6,238 bases of DNA. It comes from Balneolaceae bacterium. Its GTDB lineage: Bacteria > Bacteroidota > Rhodothermia > Balneolales > Balneolaceae. Under the pieces are notes generated by a model. It was not told the DNA's origin. It saw only the letters and a program-made list of their open reading frames with translations, and ran no database searches. The stretch is taken from contig SKWF01000300.1 of the NCBI GenBank assembly GCA_007129085.1, forward strand, positions 1 to 6,238, given 5' to 3'. Shown piece by piece: positions 1-6,063 of the stretch; position 1 is the stretch's first letter, and each line of letters begins with the position of its first letter. Position numbers and translations under genes: made by a program.

Positions 1-657
1 AAAATTAACAACCTGATCTTCACCCAAACCCATCCGAATTAACCATTCCGATTTTTCTTTTTCTGCTAAAAATTTCAATTCATCGATCAAACTGCTGAGC
101 TGGTAACTGCTCATTTTAAGAAGTTGGTCTTCAATCAATGATGTCTCGCCTTCTTGCGAACGAAGTTCCAACGACTCCATAAATCGATCCGGCAGACGCT
201 GAAATTTTTCAAGTTCGGAGAGTTGTTCATTGATCAGCACGATTCGAATAAAGCCAAATCGCATATCTGCAAGCCACTCCGATTTGGAGGATTCAATCTC
301 TTTTTTCACCTCTTCAACTCTCTGGTCACGATATTGGCGAAGATTTCTGAAATGGCCGGGAGTACGTAATTCTTGTTCGATAAACGCAAACTGCTCCCGT
401 TCTGAGCGTGGATCGGTATTCAAGTACTCCAGATCGTAATGAAGTTCAGGATTTAATCTGACTGCATCAGCATTCTCTCCCTGAACCAGAAACTCCAGAT
501 GGTTTTCGAATTGCTCCCACTCCGGACTGTGATTTTCAGCAAGACGATCAATATCATCAAGTGAGACTTGAATAGACTGGCCTATAAGAATAGGCCCATT
601 GCCCAATAACAGCATCAGAAAAGTTAGTATGAAAAATTTCATAGATATTAGTTTCAT
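1..657 (-). CDS. TolC/CzcC-like outer-membrane efflux protein, N-terminal part only
   Basis: This is an open frame of 219 codons with no stop that runs off the left edge, so the C-terminal half or more is missing. The N-terminus is a signal peptide: Lys residues, then a hydrophobic run (FFILTFLMLLL), with likely cleavage near GQS. The mature start then follows the pattern of the outer-membrane factor family that works with RND metal pumps (CzcC/CusC type). The marks are SPEWE near the first helix, the LNPELHYDLEYL strand, SEREQFAFIEQEL, the TPGHFRNLRQYR turn (LPGKR-like in relatives), and a long charged helix leading to FGFIRIVLINEQLSELEKFQ. Such proteins form trimeric channels that export cations across the outer membrane. 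It lies 184 bases downstream of the His-rich gene on the same strand, which fits a metal-efflux operon. An alternative in-frame ATG lies at 642 (MKFFIL...). Neither start has a Shine-Dalgarno sequence. The substrate cannot be read from this part. Family assignment is from recognised pattern, not a database search. Confidence 0.8.
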   Translation of the reverse strand, partial: MKLISMKFFILTFLMLLLGNGPILIGQSIQVSLDDIDRLAENHSPEWEQFENHLEFLVQGENADAVRLNPELHYDLEYLNTDPRSEREQFAFIEQELRTPGHFRNLRQYRDQRVEEVKKEIESSKSEWLADMRFGFIRIVLINEQLSELEKFQRLPDRFMESLELRSQEGETSLIEDQLLKMSSYQLSSLIDELKFLAEKEKSEWLIRMGLGEDQVVNF

Positions 658-777
658 ATCAATAATAGGTATAAGCGATTTGAGTTCAATCTATAGACTA
701 TCAGGAAATCTGGATATACAGTTCCACCGAATAGGAATAATAGCCGGTAAAATCAGGGCGAAAGAGTAGAATCAGGT

Positions 778-799
778 TTTGACGAGGAGTATTGTCAAA
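778..799. repeat. Small inverted repeat between the two efflux genes
   Basis: TTTGAC (778-783) and GTCAAA (794-799) are perfect 6-base inverted arms separated by 10 bases. They lie in the 184-base gap between the His-rich gene and the efflux gene. The geometry could suit a dimeric regulator or a weak hairpin in the operon mRNA. No T-tract follows on either strand, so it is not an intrinsic terminator. Short arms like these can occur by chance. The rest of the gap shows no other feature I can support. Confidence 0.25.
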
Positions 800-841
800 T
801 AGATATAGAGATACCCCGTTCGGTCTGTGATACCGGTTTGA

Positions 842-1228
842 TTAGCTGAGAGGCGGGCCGCGATACGTGGTGGTCAACAAATTTGGAGGCAGTGGTGGCG
901 GGCCTGTCCTGGGTTCGACAAAAAGAGTTTCTTGAAGCTGATCCGGAGACAGACTAATAGCTAGTTTATCCGCATGGAATGGAGGAGGATTAATTTGAAG
1001 TGAGTGGATATGATCCCAGTCTCCAATAAGATGATCTACCTCTTCCTGATGTTCATCTTCTCCGAAATCGTGGTCATGAGGATGAGATACTTCGTGCAGA
1101 CTCCACTCGATCTGGTATCCATCCTCCGTTTCAATAGTATGAACATGAACAAATCGATATACCTGTGTTAGTGCCAGGTAGCAAAACAGAATAGCTATAA
1201 TTGGTATTTGAATATATCTGTTGTCCAT
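842..1228 (-). CDS. Small His-rich membrane-anchored protein of a metal-efflux operon (CzcI-like position)
   Basis: The protein has 128 residues and starts at an ATG. Residues 6-24 form one hydrophobic segment, an uncleaved signal anchor or signal peptide. The rest is predicted to be periplasmic. Eleven histidines lie between residues 28 and 85, clustered as HVH (28-30), HPHDHD (49-54), H60, H66, DHIH (72-75) and H85, with many Asp and Glu between them. This is typical of weak binding of Zn, Co, Ni or Cu ions. The C-terminus is proline-rich (TGPPPLPPN) and ends in YRGPPLS. A similar short RGPP/RAPP tail occurs in small proteins encoded ahead of czc-type efflux genes. It precedes the TolC/CzcC-like gene on the same strand, so a role in periplasmic metal sensing or buffering is inferred. 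I do not recognise a precise family, and no catalytic motif is visible. The only cysteine, C16, lies inside the hydrophobic segment and lacks a convincing lipobox. Confidence 0.75.
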   Translation of the reverse strand: MDNRYIQIPIIAILFCYLALTQVYRFVHVHTIETEDGYQIEWSLHEVSHPHDHDFGEDEHQEEVDHLIGDWDHIHSLQINPPPFHADKLAISLSPDQLQETLFVEPRTGPPPLPPNLLTTTYRGPPLS

Positions 1229-1276
1229 ATATTGTGACCAACATAATCAGAATTCTGCTAAAAACCATTTACAGCA

Positions 1277-1320
1277 TTTTAAATTCGAGTACTGAATGGC
1301 ATTTTTTACTCGATTTAAAA
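1277..1320. promoter_or_regulatory. Long imperfect inverted repeat upstream of the efflux operon
   Basis: The left arm TTTTAAATTCGAGTA (1277-1291) and the right arm TACTCGATTTAAAA (1307-1320) are complementary except for one extra T in the left arm. They are separated by 15 bases. The element lies 49-92 bases upstream of the ATG of the His-rich gene, where an operator or a structured 5' leader would be expected. No run of T follows the arm on the minus strand, so it does not look like a simple terminator. I could not find a clear TAnnTTTG promoter box next to it. Its regulatory role is inferred from position and symmetry. Confidence 0.45.
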
Positions 1321-1526
1321 CACATCACTATTCAGGTTACATCTCTTTTTATACCCCTTTTTAAATCCACTATCTGTTGGAGTTGGTACGGACTTGGCAG
1401 GGTATAAGCATGAGCATTATTTGAACATTTTTGATTCACTACCTACTTCAAATAGTTATGCTTATCTATTCGTTTGAAATCTGCAACCTGTTCCGTTGAC
1501 AAAATTGGAATTAGTTGAAAACAACC

Positions 1527-1558
1527 TTGTAGATGTAAATGGGAATCCCTTATATTTG
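1527..1558 (+). promoter_or_regulatory. Bacteroidota-type promoter for tRNA-Leu
   Basis: TATATTTG (1551-1558) is an exact match to the TAnnTTTG -7 box used by the main sigma factor of Bacteroidota. A TTG (1527-1529) lies 21 bases upstream, within the accepted spacing of the -33 element. Transcription would start around 1563-1566, about 18 bases before the mature tRNA. The other TTGAC at 1496 is too far away to pair with this box. Confidence 0.6.
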
Positions 1559-1562
1559 ATGC

Positions 1563-1578
1563 TCTCGATTAATCGAGA
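1563..1578. repeat. Perfect 16-nt palindrome in the presumed tRNA leader
   Basis: TCTCGATTAATCGAGA is perfectly self-complementary. It ends four bases before the first base of tRNA-Leu and begins about where the predicted transcript would start. It could be a small 5' hairpin in the precursor or a protein site overlapping the start point. The heptamer CTCGATT also occurs in the right arm of the repeat at 1307-1320. Confidence 0.5.
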
Positions 1579-1582
1579 AAAC

Positions 1583-1670
1583 GCCTCGGTGGCGGAATTG
1601 GTAGACGCGTTGGACTTAAAATCCAATTGGTATTTAAATGCCAGTGCCGGTTCGAGCCCGGCCCGAGGTA
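1583..1670 (+). tRNA. tRNA-Leu (anticodon UAA)
   Basis: This is a full class II tRNA cloverleaf of 88 bases. The acceptor stem GCCTCGG (1583-1589) pairs with CCGAGGT (1663-1669), with a G-U at the first pair, and the discriminator is A1670. The D stem is GCG/CGC (1592-1594, 1606-1608). The anticodon stem is TTGGA/TCCAA (1610-1614, 1622-1626) with loop CTTAAAA and anticodon TAA at 1617-1619. The long variable arm TGGTA/TGCCA is typical of leucine tRNA. The T stem is GCCGG/CCGGC around the loop TTCGAGC (1651-1657). CCA is not encoded, so the 3' end must be added after transcription. The gene has its own promoter and terminator and appears to be transcribed alone. It reads UUA codons and, by wobble, UUG. 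Confidence 0.97.
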
Positions 1671-1672
1671 CA

Positions 1673-1706
1673 AGCCTTCATCTGTTTTCAGGTGAAGGCT
1701 TTTTTT
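1673..1706 (+). terminator. Intrinsic terminator of tRNA-Leu
   Basis: A 12-base-pair stem, AGCCTTCATCTG with CAGGTGAAGGCT, contains one G-U pair. The loop is TTTT, and a run of seven T completes the terminator. It begins three bases after the tRNA, so the primary transcript is little longer than the tRNA itself. Confidence 0.92.
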
Positions 1707-2070
1707 ATGCTCATAATTTTTGCAAATACACTGGGGTGAGTCATAGTCCGACTCCCGGTGGAAGCCTGTCCTGAGCAAAGTCGCAAGAATCTCGGCCCGA
1801 AGTACTAACCCTGATTTCAGCTATGAGATCAGGGTCTTTAATGGCTAAATTTCATGACCTATCAACTGGTGAAGATTTAACTTAGCAGTTAATAAGGGCG
1901 GCCTTAAGCATCAAACCTCTCCTATTCGCATTTTTAATATTTCACTTCGTTCAGCTAAAAGAATCTTTTATAGATATTTGACATGTGGGAACGAACCCGC
2001 CCCTTAAAAAGATTGAGTGAAAAGTACTTTTTATACAAGAGATAAAACAAAAAATAAAATGTAAAAAACA
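1707..2070. other. Gene-free stretch between tRNA-Leu and the fasciclin gene
   Basis: I see no convincing protein gene here on either strand. The first part (1745-1805) reads like degenerate dispersed-repeat DNA. It includes CCTGTCCTGAGCAAAGTCG followed by AATCTCGG, which resembles the CCTGAGC...GTCGAAGGATCTCG phrases scattered between genes in many bacteria. Positions 1791-1805 also match the tRNA 3' end (1657-1671) at 13 of 15 bases. A weak hairpin lies at 1808-1839. The remainder holds AT-rich DNA and the leader of the fasciclin gene. A 12-base palindrome, AAAAGTACTTTT, lies at 2020-2031, 39 bases ahead of the ATG. A GATATTTG at 1973-1980 is a one-mismatch -7 box, too weak to call a promoter. 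Confidence 0.5.
1808..1839 (+). terminator. Weak terminator-like hairpin
   Basis: ACCCTGAT (1808-1815) pairs perfectly with ATCAGGGT (1828-1835) around a 12-base loop, and only the short T-run CTTT follows. With the T-run so poor and no intact gene in front, it may be a remnant terminator or a chance hairpin. The arrangement of a CGGCCCGA-GTAC stretch followed by this hairpin mimics the end of the tRNA gene and its terminator 134 bases earlier. Confidence 0.35.
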
Positions 2071-2715
2071 ATGAATAAAATCATATCTATAACATTTATC
2101 ATGAGTACGCTACTGCTATTAACGGGATGCAGTGACACAACCGTTAACAGTAACGGTACAGATACGTTAACCTTTGCCCCTGAAATAGAGGCAGAAAAAC
2201 GAGCACCCGCACCCGGTAATGAAACAATTGCTGAAATAGTCATTAGTGCGGCAACAGCAGATGAAGATGCTGAATTTACCCTGTTACTTGACGCACTTGT
2301 TTATGCAGATTTGGCCGGAGTATTTGATGGCAACGATCAATACACGGTGTTTGCACCTACCGATGATGCATTTGGAAATCTTGTTGAGGCCCTTTCTGCA
2401 TCCCTAGACTCCGATATCCTTGATCAAGAGGGACCGTTCGCTGCAATTGATGACCTTCTTGGCGAAAATACGGTTGCCAACGTCCTCCTTTATCATGTAA
2501 CAGAAGGAAGACGTGCCAGCAACAGTGTTGTACCCAATAATCCAAGAGCAAGGGATCGTAAAATCACAACTCTGCTCGGCGAAACATTCTCCGTAAACAG
2601 CAGTGCAGGTATCACAGCTATAGGAAACAGTGCCACTATTCTAATACCTGATTTGAGCGCATCTAACGGTATTATTCATGTTATCGACACCGTTATACTT
2701 CCTGTAGAACTGTAA
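2071..2715 (+). CDS. Fasciclin-domain lipoprotein
   Basis: The protein has 214 residues. It opens with a lipoprotein signal: a Lys at residue 3, a hydrophobic core (residues 4-17), and lipobox LTGC with the lipidated Cys at position 20. Ser follows at +2, which gives no obvious inner-membrane retention signal. A low-complexity linker (residues 21-50) leads to one fasciclin (FAS1) domain from about 51 to 214. The H1 motif is TVFAPTDDAF (92-101), the central YH motif is LLYHVTEG (139-146), and the H2 motif is NGIIHVIDTVILP (199-211). FAS1 domains mediate adhesion or interaction with matrix and surface polymers, so an envelope-anchored adhesion role is inferred. The length suits a single-domain member. 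The gene stands alone, with an A-rich leader instead of a Shine-Dalgarno sequence and a strong terminator 26 bases after the stop. The specific ligand cannot be predicted. Confidence 0.93.
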   Translation: MNKIISITFIMSTLLLLTGCSDTTVNSNGTDTLTFAPEIEAEKRAPAPGNETIAEIVISAATADEDAEFTLLLDALVYADLAGVFDGNDQYTVFAPTDDAFGNLVEALSASLDSDILDQEGPFAAIDDLLGENTVANVLLYHVTEGRRASNSVVPNNPRARDRKITTLLGETFSVNSSAGITAIGNSATILIPDLSASNGIIHVIDTVILPVEL

Positions 2716-2741
2716 TTATTCTGAACATTTTTGCAGCTTTT

Positions 2742-2778
2742 AAAAGCCGGTGCATCGTAACTATGCAGCGGCTTTTTT
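2742..2778 (+). terminator. Intrinsic terminator of the fasciclin gene
   Basis: AAAAGCCGGTGCAT (2742-2755) and ATGCAGCGGCTTTT (2763-2776) form a 14-position stem with one G-G mismatch. The loop is 7 bases and the T-run continues to 2778. The left arm also belongs to a perfect palindrome, GCTTTTAAAAGC (2736-2747), which could form a small competing hairpin. Because of the A-rich left arm, weak bidirectional activity is possible. No minus-strand gene from the right reaches it. Confidence 0.88.
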
Positions 2779-2991
2779 AGTTAACAACTTGTCCCGCCCT
2801 GGAATAAGTTGACATAAAATCGGACATCTAAAAGGCTTTTTTATAGATAAGGAAATCAATCGTTCATTAAGCATTGGATGAATCATGAAAACACAATAGA
2901 GTTGATCAAAAAAAATTTCATCATACCTGTAATTCGTACCACAATCACGCTCAGTTTTACAGCTTTTTCCGGACAATTAAAATCAAACATC

Positions 2992-3326
2992 ATGAATCAC
3001 CTCAAAATACTTTTACGTTCGTAGGATTGGCCCTTCTGTTTCAAGACAATGATGGTGCTACAGATGCTTTATCAAATCATCAGAGTAAAAAAAACCGCTA
3101 CATGATATGTTCCGGGTCCTGAATTTCGGGACCTTCCATATGGGATTTACCCCGGATGCAAATACCACGAAATTTGATGAGCATGACAGGGAGAATCAAC
3201 AAAAGGTTCATGAAATCACAGAAAAACTATCTGATTTTGAACCTACCATAATAATTGTGGAAACACCGCCTGAGTATGATGAAGATCTCCATGAAGCCTA
3301 CCACAGCTACAAAGAAAATCCCCCCT
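2992..3326 (+). pseudogene. Broken DUF5694-like secreted protein gene
   Basis: The coding signal is spread over three reading frames. An ATG at 2992 gives MNHLKILL, like the start of a signal peptide, but reaches a stop at 3022. The next frame (from about 3018) continues with FVGLALLFQDNDGATDAL and a Ser/Lys-rich stretch up to a stop at 3120. The third frame (from about 3107) gives FRVLNFGTFHMGF, then DEHDRENQQKVHEITEKL, then FEPTIIIVETPPEYD and YHSYKENPP. The GTFHMG...FxPTxIxVE pattern is that of DUF5694 proteins, whose function is not known. Intact members are more than twice as long, so the C-terminal part is missing. Similarity ends where the convergent kinase gene begins at 3327. A run of eight A (3087-3094) lies near the second frameshift. 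The frame stays open to 3418, but that tail is antisense to the kinase gene and does not look genuine. A sequencing error could explain one frameshift but not the truncation. Confidence 0.7.
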
Positions 3327-5624
3327 TTACACAAACCCACTCGATGATCCTTTTACGTCATCTTTCTTTTCAAACTCAATTTTACACCCAAATCCGCCTC
3401 CTTCTCTATCAAAATTGATATCCGCACCCAGCTGCTTCGATAAGATTGTCAAAAGGGTCATTCCAAAGGTACTGGATTTATCAGGGTTGAAATCGTCAGG
3501 TAAGCCAATCCCATTATCTTTAACAGTTATCTTAATACTGCCACTTTCCTCTTTAAAACGAACGACTATTTCACCTTCATTTTTATCCGGAAAAGCGTGT
3601 TTCAGTGAATTTGTAATCAATTCATTACATATCATACCACACGGAATCGCTTGATTGATATTCAGCTCCAAATCATCAATCTCTTTTATGATGGTAACAT
3701 CTTTTCCTTCCGACGGTATGGTTTTTTCGATTGTCTCTAAAAGCTCATCTAAATAGGTATTAAATGATATATGCGTAAATGATTTTGACTCGTACAGCTG
3801 TTCATGAATTTTAGCCATAGACTGTATACGCAACTGGCTGTTTCTGATAAAGTTCTGCACATCAATTTCTTCCTCCGTAAACGTATTCATTTCCAATAAG
3901 CCGGAGATTACTGCTAAATTATTCTTGACCCGGTGATGGATTTCAGATAATAGTGTTTCCTTTTCATTTAACGATTCGGAGATTCTCAGCTCTTTTTCTT
4001 TTCGATCCGTAATATCCTGCGTTGTAATTATTATACTCTTAGGTGTGCTGTTTTCATACTCAAGCTCTCCCCTGTGATACAGGTATTTTACCTCGTTACC
4101 GATGTTGATTTTGTGTTCTATTTCACCAAAGCCCTCGTTAATCGATAAATCTTCAATAAGAGCGTTAATTCTTTCTCTATCTTTCGCATCCACCAAATCC
4201 AGTATATAGTCCACTGATGGTTTTACAGACTCTTTGTCCACTTCCAAAATTTGGTAAATCTCATCCGACCAGAACACATTTCCACTATTTAAATCTATCT
4301 CCCAATAACCAAGTTCTGCCATCTGATTGGCGTGGTTCAGGCGGGATAACAACCTCTTTTCTTTCAGCTCAGATTTTCTCAATTCTGTAATATCAGATAA
4401 CGCTCCAATAAGCTGTAGCGGATTTCCGGTCTCATCCCGCTCCAGGTAAGAGTTCCCTAAAATAAATCGATAAGAACCATTCTGGTGTTTAAATCGATAT
4501 GTGGTTTGCCAGTATTCGTCTTTCGACTCCAATACTTTTCCAAACTCCTCAACTACCTTGTCTACATCATTTGGGTGGAGCTTCTCCCTCCACCATTCAA
4601 AATCCACCTCTTTTTCAGATTCAGGGTATCCCAATATTTCAGTAAGCCCCTCATCCAATTTCACCGTATCGGATTCTATATCATATTCAAAAATCAGGTC
4701 TGATGTAGCTGCAGATATTTTCTCGTACTTCTTCTGTAGTTTTTGATTACGTTCTTCAATTTTATACTGCTCCGTAATATTTCTTGCCGTTAGAAACCAT
4801 TTTCCCTGTTTGAAACTGAAGTTACACCTAAACCACTTTTCAACACCTTTTTTATTTTTAAACTGAACAGGTCTCGAATAACGGTCTCCCTTCTGTTCAT
4901 TACTTCTAAACCAAGTTACCATTTCTCTCTCTGAGTACTCATCAGAAGCCACAAAACTAACAAACTTTTCCCCAATAAAGTCCTCTTTTGAAAAGCCAAG
5001 CTCTATTTCAGCTCCATCATTTATGTCTTCGATTTCACCCGTTTTTGAGTCAATAATGCATAAAATATCCGCTGAGTTGTTCAGAAAAATCGAGTATTTC
5101 TCAAGTTTATCATTTTTCTGTTTTAGCTGATTGGCCTGGCGATGCAAATCCAGACGGGCCATCACTTCATTGGCAAGCGTTTGCAGGCTCTCTTGTTGAA
5201 ATTCGCTCAGACTTTTCGGCTCAGAATCTATTACACATAAAGCCCCCAAATTATAACCTTCCGGACTTTTGAGTGGCGCGCCGGCATAAAACTGAATTTT
5301 TTCTTTATCCTCATCAGACAACCTCGCCGAAATTTCGGGATGTTCAGAAACATTGTTGAGAATCAACATCTCATTATCTACTACAATATTATCGCAAATA
5401 CTCTCTTCACGGGGGATCTCTTTTTCCTCCCAATCTCCATACGTAACAATCGTCCTCTGGCTTGATTGATCAATAATATCGATAAGGGAAACAGAGGCAT
5501 TACAAATCTCTGAAGCTAATTTTATAATCGCCTGAAGCTCACCTTTCGGATACCCATTGCTTAACCCATACGATTCAAGATTTGAAAGTCTTTCTTTCTC
5601 GCGATGATTATTTATTTCAGTCAT
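3327..5624 (-). CDS. Soluble sensor histidine kinase: GAF-PAS-PAS-PAS-HisKA_2-HATPase_c
   Basis: The protein has 765 residues and neither a signal peptide nor a membrane segment, so it should sense cytoplasmic cues. A GAF domain (about 25-160) carries ICDNIVVDNEMLILNNV and FYAGAPLKSPEGYNLGALCV. Three PAS domains follow at about 175-287, 303-417 and 430-543. The second and third have PAC-like endings (GALSDITELRKSE, TTQDITDRKEKE). Charged linkers between domains look like signalling helices. The dimerisation/phosphotransfer part is the HisKA_2 type, with EIHHRVKNNL at 561-570. The phosphorylated residue is most likely His564. The ATPase part has an N box (NELITNSLKHAF, Asn667), a G1 box (DNGIGLP, 703-709) and a G2-like FGMTLL (720-725). 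All key residues are present, so it is probably active. The final residues after FEKK form a short unstructured tail ending at the junction with the broken gene. The start ATG at 5624 lies 28 bases after the response-regulator stop and lacks a Shine-Dalgarno sequence. The ligand is unknown. No terminator is visible after the stop. Confidence 0.95.
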   Translation of the reverse strand: MTEINNHREKERLSNLESYGLSNGYPKGELQAIIKLASEICNASVSLIDIIDQSSQRTIVTYGDWEEKEIPREESICDNIVVDNEMLILNNVSEHPEISARLSDEDKEKIQFYAGAPLKSPEGYNLGALCVIDSEPKSLSEFQQESLQTLANEVMARLDLHRQANQLKQKNDKLEKYSIFLNNSADILCIIDSKTGEIEDINDGAEIELGFSKEDFIGEKFVSFVASDEYSEREMVTWFRSNEQKGDRYSRPVQFKNKKGVEKWFRCNFSFKQGKWFLTARNITEQYKIEERNQKLQKKYEKISAATSDLIFEYDIESDTVKLDEGLTEILGYPESEKEVDFEWWREKLHPNDVDKVVEEFGKVLESKDEYWQTTYRFKHQNGSYRFILGNSYLERDETGNPLQLIGALSDITELRKSELKEKRLLSRLNHANQMAELGYWEIDLNSGNVFWSDEIYQILEVDKESVKPSVDYILDLVDAKDRERINALIEDLSINEGFGEIEHKINIGNEVKYLYHRGELEYENSTPKSIIITTQDITDRKEKELRISESLNEKETLLSEIHHRVKNNLAVISGLLEMNTFTEEEIDVQNFIRNSQLRIQSMAKIHEQLYESKSFTHISFNTYLDELLETIEKTIPSEGKDVTIIKEIDDLELNINQAIPCGMICNELITNSLKHAFPDKNEGEIVVRFKEESGSIKITVKDNGIGLPDDFNPDKSSTFGMTLLTILSKQLGADINFDREGGGFGCKIEFEKKDDVKGSSSGFV

Positions 5625-5652
5625 TATTGTCTTTGTGTATAGGTTTAGTACA

Positions 5653-6063
5653 TCAAGAAGATTCGTCGATGAGATTAAATACTCCTCGTAAAATCGGTAG
5701 GTTAATTGGCTTATTTAAATATCGTAAATACCCCGTCTCTTTCGCTCTCGACATATGGTAATCGTCGGAATTACCGGTTAGATATATCACAATTGGAGTT
5801 AAGTCCTTTTGAATTTCGTGCACGGTATCAATACCATCCATTTCACCTCTCAGGCTAATATCCATCAAGATAATATCAGGGGATGATTTTTTTGCTAAAT
5901 CGATGGCATACTCCCCGGTATCTGATTTACCGGCCACACTATACCCGCAATGGATTACCATCTTCTCGAGGATATGAGCCTGGAAATAGTCATCTTCGAC
6001 AATCAGCACTGACTTAGTTTTTTTATGAGCATTATCAACCACCTTATCACCATCACCTTTCAT
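5653..6063 (-). CDS. Single-domain response regulator (REC only)
   Basis: The protein has 136 residues from the ATG at 6063. A TTG four codons upstream (6075) keeps the frame open, but ATG is preferred, and neither start has a Shine-Dalgarno sequence. After a short polar N-terminus of about 16 residues, one receiver domain fills the rest. It shows SVLIVEDDYF with the acidic pocket, MDISLRGEMDGID with the phospho-acceptor Asp (residue 68), VIYLTG with the conserved Thr (residue 96), and LNKPI with the conserved Lys (residue 118). Numbers are counted from the ATG at 6063. No output domain follows, so it acts by protein contact, either as a phosphorelay intermediate or on a partner not encoded here. 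It is the first gene of a two-gene operon with the HisKA_2 kinase downstream, its probable phosphodonor. Such receiver-kinase pairs are common in this group of bacteria. Confidence 0.93.
   Translation of the reverse strand: MKGDGDKVVDNAHKKTKSVLIVEDDYFQAHILEKMVIHCGYSVAGKSDTGEYAIDLAKKSSPDIILMDISLRGEMDGIDTVHEIQKDLTPIVIYLTGNSDDYHMSRAKETGYLRYLNKPINLPILRGVFNLIDESS

Noticed and set aside
154..439. Two plus-strand open frames of about 70 codons
   Set aside because: They are antisense to the TolC/CzcC-like gene, which has a signal peptide and family motifs. Their translations have no recognisable features.
1201..1407. Plus-strand open frame of 68 codons
   Set aside because: It covers the control region of the efflux operon and its inverted repeat. 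The composition is unlike a real protein and it has no start signals.
1496..1778. Open frames on both strands across the tRNA
   Set aside because: They run through the tRNA-Leu gene and its terminator, so coding is not plausible.
2357..2551. Minus-strand open frame inside the fasciclin gene
   Set aside because: It is a shadow of the FAS1 coding region, with no supporting features.
2761..2976. Minus-strand open frame of 71 codons
   Set aside because: It begins inside non-coding DNA and ends within the fasciclin terminator. The protein lacks any motif or coherent fold pattern.
3087..3106. Programmed frameshift at the A8 run to rescue the DUF5694-like gene
   Set aside because: A slip there could join two of the frames at most. 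An earlier frame change near 3018 and the missing C-terminal half would remain, so decay is the simpler explanation.
4485..4746. Plus-strand open frames inside the kinase gene
   Set aside because: They are antisense shadows of the PAS-domain coding region, where all family motifs lie on the minus strand.
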